Part shown: piece after piece, positions 49,456-56,946 of the stretch
Position numbering within the stretch: position 1 is the first letter of the stretch
How the letters are laid out: each line of letters starts with the position of its first letter
Assembly: GCF_030704825.1 (NCBI RefSeq)
Contig: NZ_JAUYNX010000003.1
Coordinates: 62,001 to 126,000 of the forward strand
Reading direction: 5' to 3'
DNA: 64,000 nucleotides
From: Brevundimonas sp.
GTDB lineage: Bacteria; Pseudomonadota; Alphaproteobacteria; Caulobacterales; Caulobacteraceae
Made by a program: the position numbers and the translations under genes
The notes under the pieces: model-generated
Told to the model about the DNA's origin: nothing
The model's input: only the letters and a program-made list of their open reading frames with translations
Databases searched by the model: none

Positions 49456-50343
49456 TTGACCGCACCCCCGATCAGCAAGCCCGTGACGCTCCTCGCCGGC
49501 CCCACCGCCTCGGGCAAGTCGCGGCTGGCGCTGGAGATGGCGGAGCGCGCGGGCGCCGTCATCGTCAACGCCGACAGCCAGCAGCTGTACGCCGACCTGC
49601 GGGTGCTGAGCGCCCGGCCGTCGGCGGACGACGAGGCGCGCGCCGAACACCGGCTGTACGGCGTGGCCCACGCCGGCGACGCCTGGTCGGTCGGACGCTG
49701 GAGCCGGACCGTGCTGCCGGTGCTTGCGGCCCTTCGGGACGCAGGCCGACCGGCCCTGCTTGTGGGCGGCACGGGATTGTATTTCTCGGCCCTGACCAAA
49801 GGGTTGGCGAATATTCCGGATGTCCCCACGGAGGTTCGGGACGCGGCCTGCGCCGCGTTCGACGCCGGGGGGGAGGCCCGGTTCCGACGTCGGCTGGCCG
49901 AGGTCGACGCCGCGGCCGAGGCGCGGATTGAGGCCGGGGACCGCCAGCGGCTGACCCGGGCCTGGGCTGTGGCGGACCATACCGGTCGCGCCCTGAGCGA
50001 CTGGACCGCCGACACGACGCCCCTGCTCGAGCCCGGATCGTGGACCGGACTCGTGATCGAGCCCGACCGCGAGACCCTGTACGCGGCCTGCGACGCACGG
50101 GTGGCCCGGATGGTCGAGGCTGGGGCGCTGGAGGAAGTCCGGGCGCTGGTCGCGCGAGGGCTGGCCCCGACCCTGCCGGCGATGAAGGCCGTCGGCGTGC
50201 GCGAGTTCGCGGCCCATCTGACGGGCGAGACCACGCTCGCGACCGCCGTCGAGGCGACGCGGCAGGCGACCCGCAACTACGCCAAGCGGCAGCTGACCTG
50301 GTTCCGGAACCAGACCGCGGACTGGGGCCGGGCCAGTTTCTGA
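49456..50343 (+). CDS. miaA: tRNA dimethylallyltransferase
   Basis: 295 residues; adds a dimethylallyl group to A37 of tRNAs reading UNN codons. Seen: LLAGPTASGKSRLALEMAER (P-loop), VIVNADSQQLYADLRVLSAR (catalytic aspartate), LLVGGTGLYFSALTKGLANI, VIEPDRETLYAACDARV, MKAVGVREFAAHLTGE and RQATRNYAKRQLTWFRNQ. TTG at 49456 gives the normal short N-terminus; GTG at 49483 is the other candidate. Neither has a strong ribosome binding site. Confidence 0.95.
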   Translation: MTAPPISKPVTLLAGPTASGKSRLALEMAERAGAVIVNADSQQLYADLRVLSARPSADDEARAEHRLYGVAHAGDAWSVGRWSRTVLPVLAALRDAGRPALLVGGTGLYFSALTKGLANIPDVPTEVRDAACAAFDAGGEARFRRRLAEVDAAAEARIEAGDRQRLTRAWAVADHTGRALSDWTADTTPLLEPGSWTGLVIEPDRETLYAACDARVARMVEAGALEEVRALVARGLAPTLPAMKAVGVREFAAHLTGETTLATAVEATRQATRNYAKRQLTWFRNQTADWGRASF

Positions 50344-50443
50344 ACGGGTTCCCGGGCAGAGGGCGGCTCGCGAGCGCTCCCGGCAAGGGGTTGGCGACCC
50401 GACGTGATCGTCCTAGGGTTGCTTCATCATTCCGGAGTTCCCG

Positions 50444-50737
50444 ATGCATTCCCTTCTGTTCGCCCTAGCCCTGTCCGTGCTTCTGACGCCTCAGACGCCG
50501 CCCGTCTCCACCGCGCCCGACGCCGCCGCTCCGGCGGCCGCCGCTCCGGCGACGGACCCCGGCGACCGCGTCGTGTGCCGACGCGAACACGTGCTGGGAT
50601 CGAACCGGCGCGAGCGGATCTGCATGACCGTTCGGCAGCGGGCCCAGCTGGAGGACCAGTCCCGACAGCAGCTCGACAGGGCCGGGCGGGGCAGCGACCG
50701 GAACGACCTGCCGGGCGACCGCAACACCGGTCTCTGA
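50444..50737 (+). CDS. small secreted cysteine-pair protein
   Basis: 97 residues. Signal peptide MHSLLFALALSVLLTPQ, a proline/alanine-rich stretch, then DRVVCRREHVLGSNRRERICMTVRQRAQLEDQ and an arginine-rich tail. Two cysteines 15 residues apart (VVCRRE ... RICMT) may form a disulfide; I have seen this C-R-x-E-x-x-x-G-S-R-x-x-x-x-x-C pattern in small exported proteins of Caulobacterales and sphingomonads with no known role. ATG at 50444 is preceded by CGGAG. It ends about 45 bases before the ssrA transcript. Confidence 0.7.
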   Translation: MHSLLFALALSVLLTPQTPPVSTAPDAAAPAAAAPATDPGDRVVCRREHVLGSNRRERICMTVRQRAQLEDQSRQQLDRAGRGSDRNDLPGDRNTGL

Positions 50738-50769
50738 TCCCGGCCCTTTTCCCGCTCCCCAAACGTCCC

Positions 50770-50775
50770 TATATT
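50770..50775 (+). promoter_or_regulatory. -10 element of the ssrA promoter
   Basis: TATATT lies six bases before the predicted 5' end of the tmRNA precursor (50782). A clear -35 hexamer is not visible at the expected place. Confidence 0.45.
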
Positions 50776-50781
50776 CGTCCT

Positions 50782-51110
50782 GTCCGGGTTCGCCCGGACT
50801 ATGGCGATAAACGCGCTTGTAATAAGCGGACCGGACCCGGGTGCGATTCCCGGCGGCTCCACCATTTCTTCCCCGCGTTATCGGCGGAGCGAGCATGGGG
50901 CCGACTAGCATCGACGGACGTGTAAAGAAGACTGCTTTCGCCCGTCCTGGCCCACCGTATCGGGCCATTTTCTAACTGCGAACGATAACTTCGCTGGAGA
51001 AGTCGCTCTCGCCGCGTAAGCGGTTCGGGTGATTTCGAACACTTAAGTCCTCGGGGATCAGTTCCCGGGGCGGGGCCGCCAGGGGGCCTGCCAACAGAAC
51101 CCCTGGCACT
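50782..51110 (+). ncRNA. ssrA: tmRNA, circularly permuted two-piece form
   Basis: Acceptor piece first: hairpin GTCCGGG-TTCG-CCCGGAC (50782-50799), T arm ACCCGGG-TGCGATT-CCCGG region and 3' end CGGCTCCACCA (ending 50864). An intervening loop follows, then the coding piece from 50897, beginning GGGGCCGACTAGCATCGACG. GGGGCCG pairs with CGGCTCC to give the acceptor stem, including the G3-U70 alanine identity pair. The tag frame 50978-51016 encodes ANDNFAGEVALAA, stop TAA at 51017. A pseudoknot-like TGGCCC...GGGCCA precedes the tag and GCCAGGGG...CCCCTGGC (about 51076-51108) ends it. Exact piece ends are estimates. Confidence 0.93.
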
Positions 51111-51179
51111 TTCACTATCTTGGCATCTTCCGCCCGCGCCCGCGCGCCGCTATCAGTCGCGCGAACAGCCGAGGCGCCC

Positions 51180-51671
51180 ATGGCCGAAGAGACCCCGCCC
51201 GTCGACGAGATGCATTACGAGCAGCTGGCGCAGGACGCCCTGCGCGGCGTCATCCGTTCGGCGCTGGAACGGGCGGCCCTGCCCGACGGCATCCCCGGTG
51301 CGCACCATTTCTACGTGACCTTCAAGACCCGGGCGCCCGGCGTCAGCGTGCCGCCCGACATCCTCGCGAAATATCCGGATGAGATGACCGTGGTGCTGCA
51401 GCACCAGTACTGGGACCTGAAGGTCGAACCGACGAAATTCTCGGTGATGCTGAAATTCGGCGGCATGCCCAAGGTGCTGGCCATGCCCTACACCGCCGTG
51501 ACGCGCTTCTACGATCCGTCGGTGCAGTTCCTGCTGCAGTTCGAGGCTCCGGCGACGATCGAGGAGATCGCCGCCGAGGTGGCCGCGAGCGAACCCGCCG
51601 GAACGCCTCCGGAGAACGGCGCCGACGACGGTCCCAAGGTCGTCTCGCTGGACCAGTTCCGGAAGAAGTAG
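51180..51671 (+). CDS. sspB: ClpXP adaptor SspB, alphaproteobacterial type
   Basis: 163 residues. The substrate-binding domain reads MHYEQLAQDALRGVIRSALE, LPDGIPGAHHFYVTFKTRAP, GVSVPPDILAKYPDEMTVVL, QHQYWDLKVEPTKFSVMLKF, VTRFYDPSVQFLLQF. The tail after about residue 125 is acidic and ends KVVSLDQFRKK, the ClpX-tethering peptide. SspB-alpha hands SsrA-tagged proteins to ClpXP. Its gene begins about 70 bases after the tmRNA, so the tag and its reader are neighbours. ATG at 51180 is the conserved start. Confidence 0.95.
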   Translation: MAEETPPVDEMHYEQLAQDALRGVIRSALERAALPDGIPGAHHFYVTFKTRAPGVSVPPDILAKYPDEMTVVLQHQYWDLKVEPTKFSVMLKFGGMPKVLAMPYTAVTRFYDPSVQFLLQFEAPATIEEIAAEVAASEPAGTPPENGADDGPKVVSLDQFRKK

Positions 51672-51730
51672 GCCTTCCCCTCTCCGCCTGGTCCGCTAAT
51701 CTTGCGTCGGCTTGATCGGCGGAGGCGCGC

Positions 51731-52492
51731 ATGGGTCGGGGGTTCATCGTCGCACTTGCGGCCTGGCTGGCCCTCTCCGGGGCGGCTCACGCCCAGGCGG
51801 TCGCGACGACCGGCCGGTTTCTGGGCTGGACCTCGGCCATCGTGGCGGCGGACTGGCGCGACGGCGCCGACCGGCCGATCCAGGCCTTCGACAACGCCCG
51901 CCGCGATCTGGTGAAGGGGTTCCTGGACGCCGGCTTTCCGCGCGCGACCATGATCGACTACAGTCTGAGACCGGATGTGCCTCAACCCACGACGGCGTCG
52001 CAGGTGGTGGACGGGCTGAACCAGACCGCCCGGCGCGGGACGGCGGGGTGTCTGCTGTATTTCACCTCGCACGGCGTGCCGACGGCCATGGTGTTCGGCG
52101 AGGCGCCCCGGATGACGCCCGACATGATGGCCAATATGGTCCGGGGAGCCTGCGGGACGCGGCCGACCGTCGTGATCGTCTCCGCCTGCTATTCGGGGAT
52201 CTTCGTCAACGCCCTGGCGGCGCCCAACCGGATGGTGCTGACCGCCGCCAGCCGCGAGCGGCCCTCGTTCGGCTGCGGCGCCGACGAGACCTATCCGTGG
52301 TTCGACGGCTGCGTCCTGGAAGCCCTGCCGACGGCGACGGACTTCCTCGCCCTGGCGGCGGGAACCCGGGCCTGCGTCGCGCGCAAGGAGGCGGAGCGCG
52401 GGGTGACCCATCCGTCGGAGCCGCAGTTGTTCGTGGGAGCGGACATGCAGCTGAGGCTGCCGACGCTGCGGTTTAACCGGCCGCCGGCATGA
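51731..52492 (+). CDS. secreted C13-family (legumain/caspase-fold) cysteine protease
   Basis: 253 residues with signal peptide MGRGFIVALAAWLALSGAAHA. The caspase-like dyad is H114 in LLYFTSHGVPTAM and C153 in VVIVSACYSGIFVN, with the preceding hydrophobic strands typical of the clan CD fold. This matches peptidase C13 proteins of alphaproteobacteria. Exported; substrate unknown. Its stop overlaps the GFA-like gene by ATGA, suggesting a two-gene unit. Confidence 0.87.
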   Translation: MGRGFIVALAAWLALSGAAHAQAVATTGRFLGWTSAIVAADWRDGADRPIQAFDNARRDLVKGFLDAGFPRATMIDYSLRPDVPQPTTASQVVDGLNQTARRGTAGCLLYFTSHGVPTAMVFGEAPRMTPDMMANMVRGACGTRPTVVIVSACYSGIFVNALAAPNRMVLTAASRERPSFGCGADETYPWFDGCVLEALPTATDFLALAAGTRACVARKEAERGVTHPSEPQLFVGADMQLRLPTLRFNRPPA

Positions 52493-52920
52493 CCCTGATC
52501 GTGGACGACAACGGCTGGTCCCCCGCCGCCTGCCACTGCGGGACCGTGCGCTTCCGGGTGCGGCTGAGCGAGGGTCTGGACAGCGCCCGGCGCTGCGACT
52601 GTTCGCTGTGCCGGATGCGGGGCGCCGTGGCGGTGACGGCCGGGCTGGGCGGAGTCGAGATGCTGGAGGGGGCGGAGGCCCTGACGGAATACCGGTTCAA
52701 CACGGGCGTGGCGCGGCATTTCTTCTGTTCCAACTGCGGCGTCTACACCCACCACCGGCGGCGTTCGAACCCCGATGAGTACGGGGTCAATGCGGCCTGT
52801 CTGGAGGGGTTGAGCCCGTTCGACTTCGCCGAGGTGCTGGTCAACGACGGCGTGAACCATCCGAGCGACGGCGGCGGCGGGGTGGTTGGGGTGCTGAGGT
52901 TCCAGCGGTTCGCGGACTAG
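52489..52920 (+). CDS. GFA-family zinc protein (glutathione-dependent formaldehyde-activating type)
   Basis: 143 residues. Zinc ligands are seen in ACHCGTVRFRV, CDCSLCRMRGAV and FFCSNCGVYTHH, the C-x-C-x ... C-x-C-x-x-C ... C-x-x-C pattern of Gfa/DUF636/CENP-V. The family is named for binding glutathione, but most members, including this one, have no proven reaction. ATGA overlap with the C13 protease gene. Its last four bases overlap the convergent RusA-like gene. Confidence 0.9.
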   Translation: MTLIVDDNGWSPAACHCGTVRFRVRLSEGLDSARRCDCSLCRMRGAVAVTAGLGGVEMLEGAEALTEYRFNTGVARHFFCSNCGVYTHHRRRSNPDEYGVNAACLEGLSPFDFAEVLVNDGVNHPSDGGGGVVGVLRFQRFAD

Positions 52921-53270
52921 CCTCTCGGAAACACTCGCAAGGTGATCCGTTCCCGCTCGCCGGCGTGGCGCTCCACCAGCAGGCGGGCGACCTGGGCGTC
53001 GTCGTGGAACAGATAGCCCTTGATGGCGTCGAGCAGCGCCTTGGCGAGATTGTCCAGATCGATATGCGGCGGATCGCCGACATGCTCCATGCGGATCTCG
53101 ACGACGAAGTCGCCCCAGGACGGACGCGACGCCCACTCCTTGCGCATGAATTCATAGACCAGCGGCTTGTAGTATTTGGCCTGGGTGGTCAGGCCGTCGA
53201 TGGCGATCTCGACGACGTCGCCGGTTTCGCGGAGACGGACCTTGCCTGTGCCGATCCAGCCTGGAGTCAT
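52917..53270 (-). CDS. RusA-like Holliday junction resolvase fold
   Basis: 117 residues. The motif PPHIDLDNLAKALLDAIKGY followed by LFHDDAQVARLLVERHAGER matches RusA, where three aspartates (in D-x-D-N and D-D) bind the catalytic metal; all three are present. N-terminal VEIAIDGLTTQAKYYKPLVY is less like RusA. RusA enzymes cut four-way junctions and are usually phage borne, but no phage gene is near. It could also be a RusA-derived protein with another role. Sits between GFA and fumC. Confidence 0.75.
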   Translation of the reverse strand: MTPGWIGTGKVRLRETGDVVEIAIDGLTTQAKYYKPLVYEFMRKEWASRPSWGDFVVEIRMEHVGDPPHIDLDNLAKALLDAIKGYLFHDDAQVARLLVERHAGERERITLRVFPRG

Positions 53271-53360
53271 TCAGCCGTCCTCGCCTGAGCGCCTTGTTCG
53301 CGCGCGGCCTCGTGCTACACCGCCGCGCAATCCTCCGCCACGCCTGAAAGCCCGCCCACC

Positions 53361-54752
53361 ATGACCACGACCCGCACCGAAACCGACACCTTCGGCCCCA
53401 TCGAGGTCGCCTCAGACCGGTACTGGGGCGCCCAGGCGCAGCGGTCGCTGGGCAATTTCAAAATCGGCTGGGAGAAGCAGCCCCTGCCGATCGTGCGGGC
53501 GCTGGGCATCGTCAAGCGGGCCGCGGCCGAGACCAACATGGCGCTGGGCAAGTTGGACCCGAAGCTGGGCGAGACCATCGTCGCGGCGGCCAATGAGGTG
53601 ATCGAAGGCAGGCTGAACGACCATTTCCCGCTGGTGGTCTGGCAGACCGGCTCGGGCACCCAGTCGAACATGAACGCCAACGAGGTGGTCTCGAACCGCG
53701 CCATCGAGATGCTGGGCGGCGAGATGGGCTCCAAGAAGCCGGTCCATCCCAACGACCACGTCAACATGAGCCAGTCGTCGAACGACACCTATCCGACGGC
53801 CATGCACGTGGCCTGCGCCGAACAGGTGGTCAACGACCTGATTCCGGCGCTGAAGCATCTGCACGCGGCGCTGGACGCCAAGGCGAAAGCCTGGGCCCAC
53901 ATCATCAAGATCGGCCGGACTCACACCCAGGACGCCACCCCGCTGACGCTGGGCCAGGAGTTCGGCGGCTACGCCCAGCAAGTGGCCAACGGCATCGAGC
54001 GGATCGAACTGACCCTGCCGAAACTGATGGAGCTGGCCCAGGGCGGCACCGCCGTCGGCACCGGTCTGAACGCCCCCGTCGGCTTCGCCGAACAGGTGGC
54101 CGGGCGCATCGCCGCCATCACCGGCCTGCCCTTCGTCACCGCGCCGAACAAGTTCGAGGCCCTGGCCGCGCATGACGCCATGGTCTTCAGCCACGGGGCC
54201 ATCAACACGGTCGCCGCCTCGCTGTTCAAGATCGCCAACGACATCCGCTTCCTCGGCTCGGGCCCGCGTTCGGGTCTGGGCGAGCTGGCCCTGCCCGAGA
54301 ACGAGCCCGGCTCGTCGATCATGCCGGGCAAGGTCAATCCGACCCAGTGCGAGGCCCTGACCCAGGTCTGCGTGCAGGTGTTCGGCAACCACGCCGCCGT
54401 CACCTTCGCCGGGTCGCAGGGGCATTTCGAGCTGAACGTCTTCAACCCGGTGATGGCCTACAACTTCCTGCAGTCGGTGCGGCTGATGGCCGACGCCGCG
54501 ATCAGCTTCACCGACAACTGCGTGGTCGGCATCGAGCCGCGCGAGGACAATATCAAACGCGGCCTCGACAACTCGCTGATGCTGGTCACCGCCCTGAACG
54601 GCAAGCTGGGCTATGACGCCTGCGCGAAGATCGCCAAGACGGCCCACAGGAACGGGACGACGCTGCGCGAGGAAGCGGTCGGCGGCGGCTATCTGACCGA
54701 CGCCGAATTCGACGAGGCGGTGCGGCCCGGGAAGATGATCTCGCCGGGGTGA
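53361..54752 (+). CDS. fumC: class II fumarate hydratase
   Basis: 463 residues; reversible hydration of fumarate to malate in the citric acid cycle. Seen: [72 protein letters not shown], and the signature [20 protein letters not shown] with the catalytic serine. Length is typical of FumC rather than of the iron-sulfur class I enzymes. A T-run terminator follows 24 bases after the stop. Confidence 0.97.
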   Translation: MTTTRTETDTFGPIEVASDRYWGAQAQRSLGNFKIGWEKQPLPIVRALGIVKRAAAETNMALGKLDPKLGETIVAAANEVIEGRLNDHFPLVVWQTGSGTQSNMNANEVVSNRAIEMLGGEMGSKKPVHPNDHVNMSQSSNDTYPTAMHVACAEQVVNDLIPALKHLHAALDAKAKAWAHIIKIGRTHTQDATPLTLGQEFGGYAQQVANGIERIELTLPKLMELAQGGTAVGTGLNAPVGFAEQVAGRIAAITGLPFVTAPNKFEALAAHDAMVFSHGAINTVAASLFKIANDIRFLGSGPRSGLGELALPENEPGSSIMPGKVNPTQCEALTQVCVQVFGNHAAVTFAGSQGHFELNVFNPVMAYNFLQSVRLMADAAISFTDNCVVGIEPREDNIKRGLDNSLMLVTALNGKLGYDACAKIAKTAHRNGTTLREEAVGGGYLTDAEFDEAVRPGKMISPG

Positions 54753-54775
54753 TGGACCGGATCCGGTGAAATCGA

Positions 54776-54805
54776 CGCCGACCTTCGCAGGAAGGCCGGC
54801 GTTTT
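54776..54805. terminator. intrinsic terminator between fumC and yccF
   Basis: CGCCGACCTT (54776-54785) pairs with AAGGCCGGCG (54792-54801) at nine of ten positions around a six-base loop and is followed by TTTT. It lies 24 bases after fumC and just before the end of the convergent YccF gene; AAATCGA on its left edge suggests use in both directions. Confidence 0.75.
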
Positions 54806-54809
54806 CGAT

Positions 54810-55211
54810 TCAGGGCTTGTCGCGGATCGTCCGGCCGATCGGGGCCAGGGCCAGCTTGGCCAGTTCGAGATCCTTCAGAGCGAACGGGATGCCGATGATG
54901 GTGATGAACTCCGCCACCGCGATCAGCAGGTGCGACAGGGCGATGTACCAGCCGGCGAAGACGAACCAGATGACGTTGAGTCCGACGCCGAGGCAGCCAG
55001 TGCCGATGTCCTCGCGGCCGGTGAATTCGTCCCGCCAGACCACCTCGCGGCCGAACGGCCAGAAGGAGTAGCTGGCGATCCGCCAGGCGGCGAAGCTCCA
55101 CGGCAGGCCGACGACGGTCAGGGCAAGGACGGCGCCGCCGAGCAGCCACAACAGGCCCGAGAGCCAGCCTCCGAACGCGAACCACAGCAGGTTGAGGATC
55201 AGACGGATCAC
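54810..55211 (-). CDS. YccF-family inner membrane protein
   Basis: 133 residues with two YccF-type repeats: LILNLLWFAFGGWLSGLLWL, VVGLPWSFAAWRIASYSFWP (motif G-L-P-W), FGREVV, then LNVIWFVFAGWYIALSHLLI and IIGIPFALKDLELAKLALAP. Several membrane spans. The family is widespread but its function is unknown. Start is GTG at 55211 with GGGAG six bases upstream. The 182 bases between it and the next gene show no further gene. Confidence 0.93.
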   Translation of the reverse strand: MIRLILNLLWFAFGGWLSGLLWLLGGAVLALTVVGLPWSFAAWRIASYSFWPFGREVVWRDEFTGREDIGTGCLGVGLNVIWFVFAGWYIALSHLLIAVAEFITIIGIPFALKDLELAKLALAPIGRTIRDKP

Positions 55212-55393
55212 TGGCGGCGCTCCCGGCGGCGCGGCAACCCCGCGCGTCTCCTCACATAAGCAGGGATGCCGCCGGATATCAGCGGGGTCTTCGTGAAATC
55301 GCGGTAAGGCGCGCCGTGACGCCGGTTCCGGTCCGCGGTTGATTCGCGAGCGTCAGCGACCTCTGTTATTATCGGCGGACAACGGAGGTTCGC

Positions 55394-56269
55394 ATGTCCC
55401 TTGCCGTATCCGTCCTCGCCCTCGCCCTGCTCGCGGAGCCCGCGGCCGGCGACAATCCGGCCGCCGCGGCCGTTCAGGCCCGCGCCTTCGCGGACTATCC
55501 GACCTATGAGCAGGCCGGCCTGCGCTGGGTACGGGCGCCGTCGGTGCGGGACCTGGCCCGCCATCACCGGGTGACCTCGCGACATTTCCCCTATCGCGGC
55601 GTGGCGGAGGTGGCGTGCACGCCCGACTCGCGCGGCCGGCTGACTTGCGAGGTCATCAGCGAGTCGCCCGAGGGCGAGGATTTCGGGCGCGCGGCGCAGT
55701 GGGTGATGCGGCCGGTGCGCGTGGCCGCGACGGACGGCTATTCGCCGGAGGGCCGGACCTTCGCCTTCCGGCTCAGGTTCGGCAATTGGCCCGAGCGTCT
55801 GCTGCCCGACTCCTTTCATCCGGTCGACCAGAACCTTCGCTGGGTGAAGCGGCCGGAGCTGGTCGACTGGAGCCTTTCGGGCCTCGGTTCGCAACAGGAG
55901 GCCCGCGCGTCGTTCGACTGCGTCGCCCGGGGCGACGGTTCGCTGCAATGCCGTTCCGTGGACGCCGCGGCGCCGCCCGGATTCGTCCAGGCGGCGAGCC
56001 GGAGCCTCGAGGACGCGCGCGTCGAACGCACCGACAATCAGCCGCTGGAAGGCAGCCCGCTGCGGTGGACCTTCCGCCTCCTGAACCAGAGCAACTGCGG
56101 CTCGGGCGGCACCGGCAACGGCAGCCCCGACGCCGGCCGCGGCGCGGTCGCTGGAGAAGGGTCGGCGCAGCCCGGCTTCGATCCCAACAGCGCCTTCAGC
56201 AGCGGAGGGTCCGCCGCCGCGAGCCGGGGGCGCGGAAGCTGCATGGGCGCCATCGTCCAGATGCATTGA
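55394..56269 (+). CDS. secreted protein with two TonB-C-like domains
   Basis: 291 residues with a leader (MSLAVSVLALALLAEPAAG). Two similar modules are visible: YRGVAEVACTPDSRGRLTCEVISESPEG (about 67-95, then FGRAAQWVM) and EARASFDCVARGDGSLQCRSV followed by AAPPGFVQAASRSLEDARV (about 170-210). The pattern 'V-x-C-x-V ... G-x-L-x-C-x-V-x-x-x-x-P-x-G-x-x-F-x-x-A-A' is that of TonB C-terminal-like domains in stand-alone exported proteins. The C-terminus is a glycine/serine-rich tail ending SCMGAIVQMH. No membrane anchor; role unknown. Confidence 0.7.
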   Translation: MSLAVSVLALALLAEPAAGDNPAAAAVQARAFADYPTYEQAGLRWVRAPSVRDLARHHRVTSRHFPYRGVAEVACTPDSRGRLTCEVISESPEGEDFGRAAQWVMRPVRVAATDGYSPEGRTFAFRLRFGNWPERLLPDSFHPVDQNLRWVKRPELVDWSLSGLGSQQEARASFDCVARGDGSLQCRSVDAAAPPGFVQAASRSLEDARVERTDNQPLEGSPLRWTFRLLNQSNCGSGGTGNGSPDAGRGAVAGEGSAQPGFDPNSAFSSGGSAAASRGRGSCMGAIVQMH

Positions 56270-56302
56270 CCCGCGCAGCGTCTCCCGCGCCGGGGTCAGG
56301 GG

Positions 56303-56539
56303 TCAGTGCGGCTTCTCGGTCCAGCGCGCCCGGGCGTCGTCCCGGGTCAGGCTCAGATGGACGTGATCGTCGACGTGATCGACCCAGCTAACCGGGATCA
56401 TGTGGTGTTTGAGCCCGCCGGCCAGGTCCAGCTTGGCCAATTCGATCTGATCGCCGACGACGTGATCGACGCGGCCGATGTGTTCGCCGTCGGAGCCGAC
56501 GACTTCGAGGTGTTCGCGGATTTGAGTCGGGTCTACCAT
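56303..56539 (-). CDS. DUF2171 protein
   Basis: 78 residues: PTQIREHLEVVGSDGEHIGR, VDHVVGDQIELAKLDLAGGL, KHHMIPVSWVDHVDDHVHLS. This is DUF2171, a PRC-barrel-like small protein found across alphaproteobacteria, often stress related, with no assigned activity. ATG at 56539 is preceded by GGAGCGCCCC read leftward (GGAG about eight bases upstream). Divergent from the DUF4169 gene. Confidence 0.9.
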   Translation of the reverse strand: MVDPTQIREHLEVVGSDGEHIGRVDHVVGDQIELAKLDLAGGLKHHMIPVSWVDHVDDHVHLSLTRDDARARWTEKPH

Positions 56540-56612
56540 GGGGCGCTCCTGCCGGTTGTTCCGGTCAGGGAAACCGCTCGGCCGCGGGACGGGTTGCATA
56601 ACGGAGGTCCGC

Positions 56613-56789
56613 ATGGGCGAGGTCGTCAACCTGAACCGGGCGCGCAAGGACCGGGCGAAGGCCGCGGCCGGGGCCGCCGCGGCCGCCAACCGGGTCGCCC
56701 ATGGCCGGACGAAGGACGAGCGGACGCGGGCCGAGGCGGAGCGCGAGCGGGCCGCGCGTCTGCTCGACGGCGCGAAGCGGGAGGATTGA
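56613..56789 (+). CDS. DUF4169 small basic protein
   Basis: 58 residues: MGEVVNLNRARKDRAKAAAG, AAAANRVAHGRTKDERTRAE, AERERAARLLDGAKRED. Opening with VVNLNRARK and ending with L-D-G-x-K-R is the DUF4169 signature, a short helical, highly charged alphaproteobacterial protein of unknown function. CGGAGG lies seven bases upstream of ATG 56613. It is one base from the next small gene, so the two are cotranscribed. In other alphaproteobacteria DUF4169 is often beside fumC, which lies nearby here. Confidence 0.9.
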   Translation: MGEVVNLNRARKDRAKAAAGAAAAANRVAHGRTKDERTRAEAERERAARLLDGAKRED

Positions 56790-56790
56790 G

Positions 56791-56946
56791 ATGGGAGATA
56801 TGCCTCACAACCGGCACGGACTGATCCCGATGCTGGTCGCGATCCGGGTCGCCGCCGAACGCAAGCGGCGCGCCGCCGCGGCGGAAGCGGCCGCAAAGGA
56901 CGCGCCCGCGGACAAGCCGAAGAAGAAGCGCGGCTGGTTCGGCTAG
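56791..56946 (+). CDS. small basic hypothetical protein
   Basis: 51 residues: MGDMPHNRHGLIPMLVAIRV then AAERKRRAAAAEAAAKDAPA and a lysine-rich end KPKKKRGWFG. ATG at 56791 has GGGAGG nine bases upstream. The helical, alanine/lysine-rich composition could bind nucleic acid or membrane, but nothing specific is seen. Its final four bases overlap the convergent transporter gene. Confidence 0.6.
   Translation: MGDMPHNRHGLIPMLVAIRVAAERKRRAAAAEAAAKDAPADKPKKKRGWFG

Noticed and set aside
50800..50864. Possible ordinary tRNA ending GGCTCCACCA
   Set aside because: No matching 5' acceptor strand or anticodon arm upstream; the partner GGGGCCG lies downstream at 50897, identifying the acceptor piece of permuted tmRNA.
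53412..54647. Open frame opposite fumC
   Set aside because: Complete overlap with a conserved enzyme on the other strand; no independent features.
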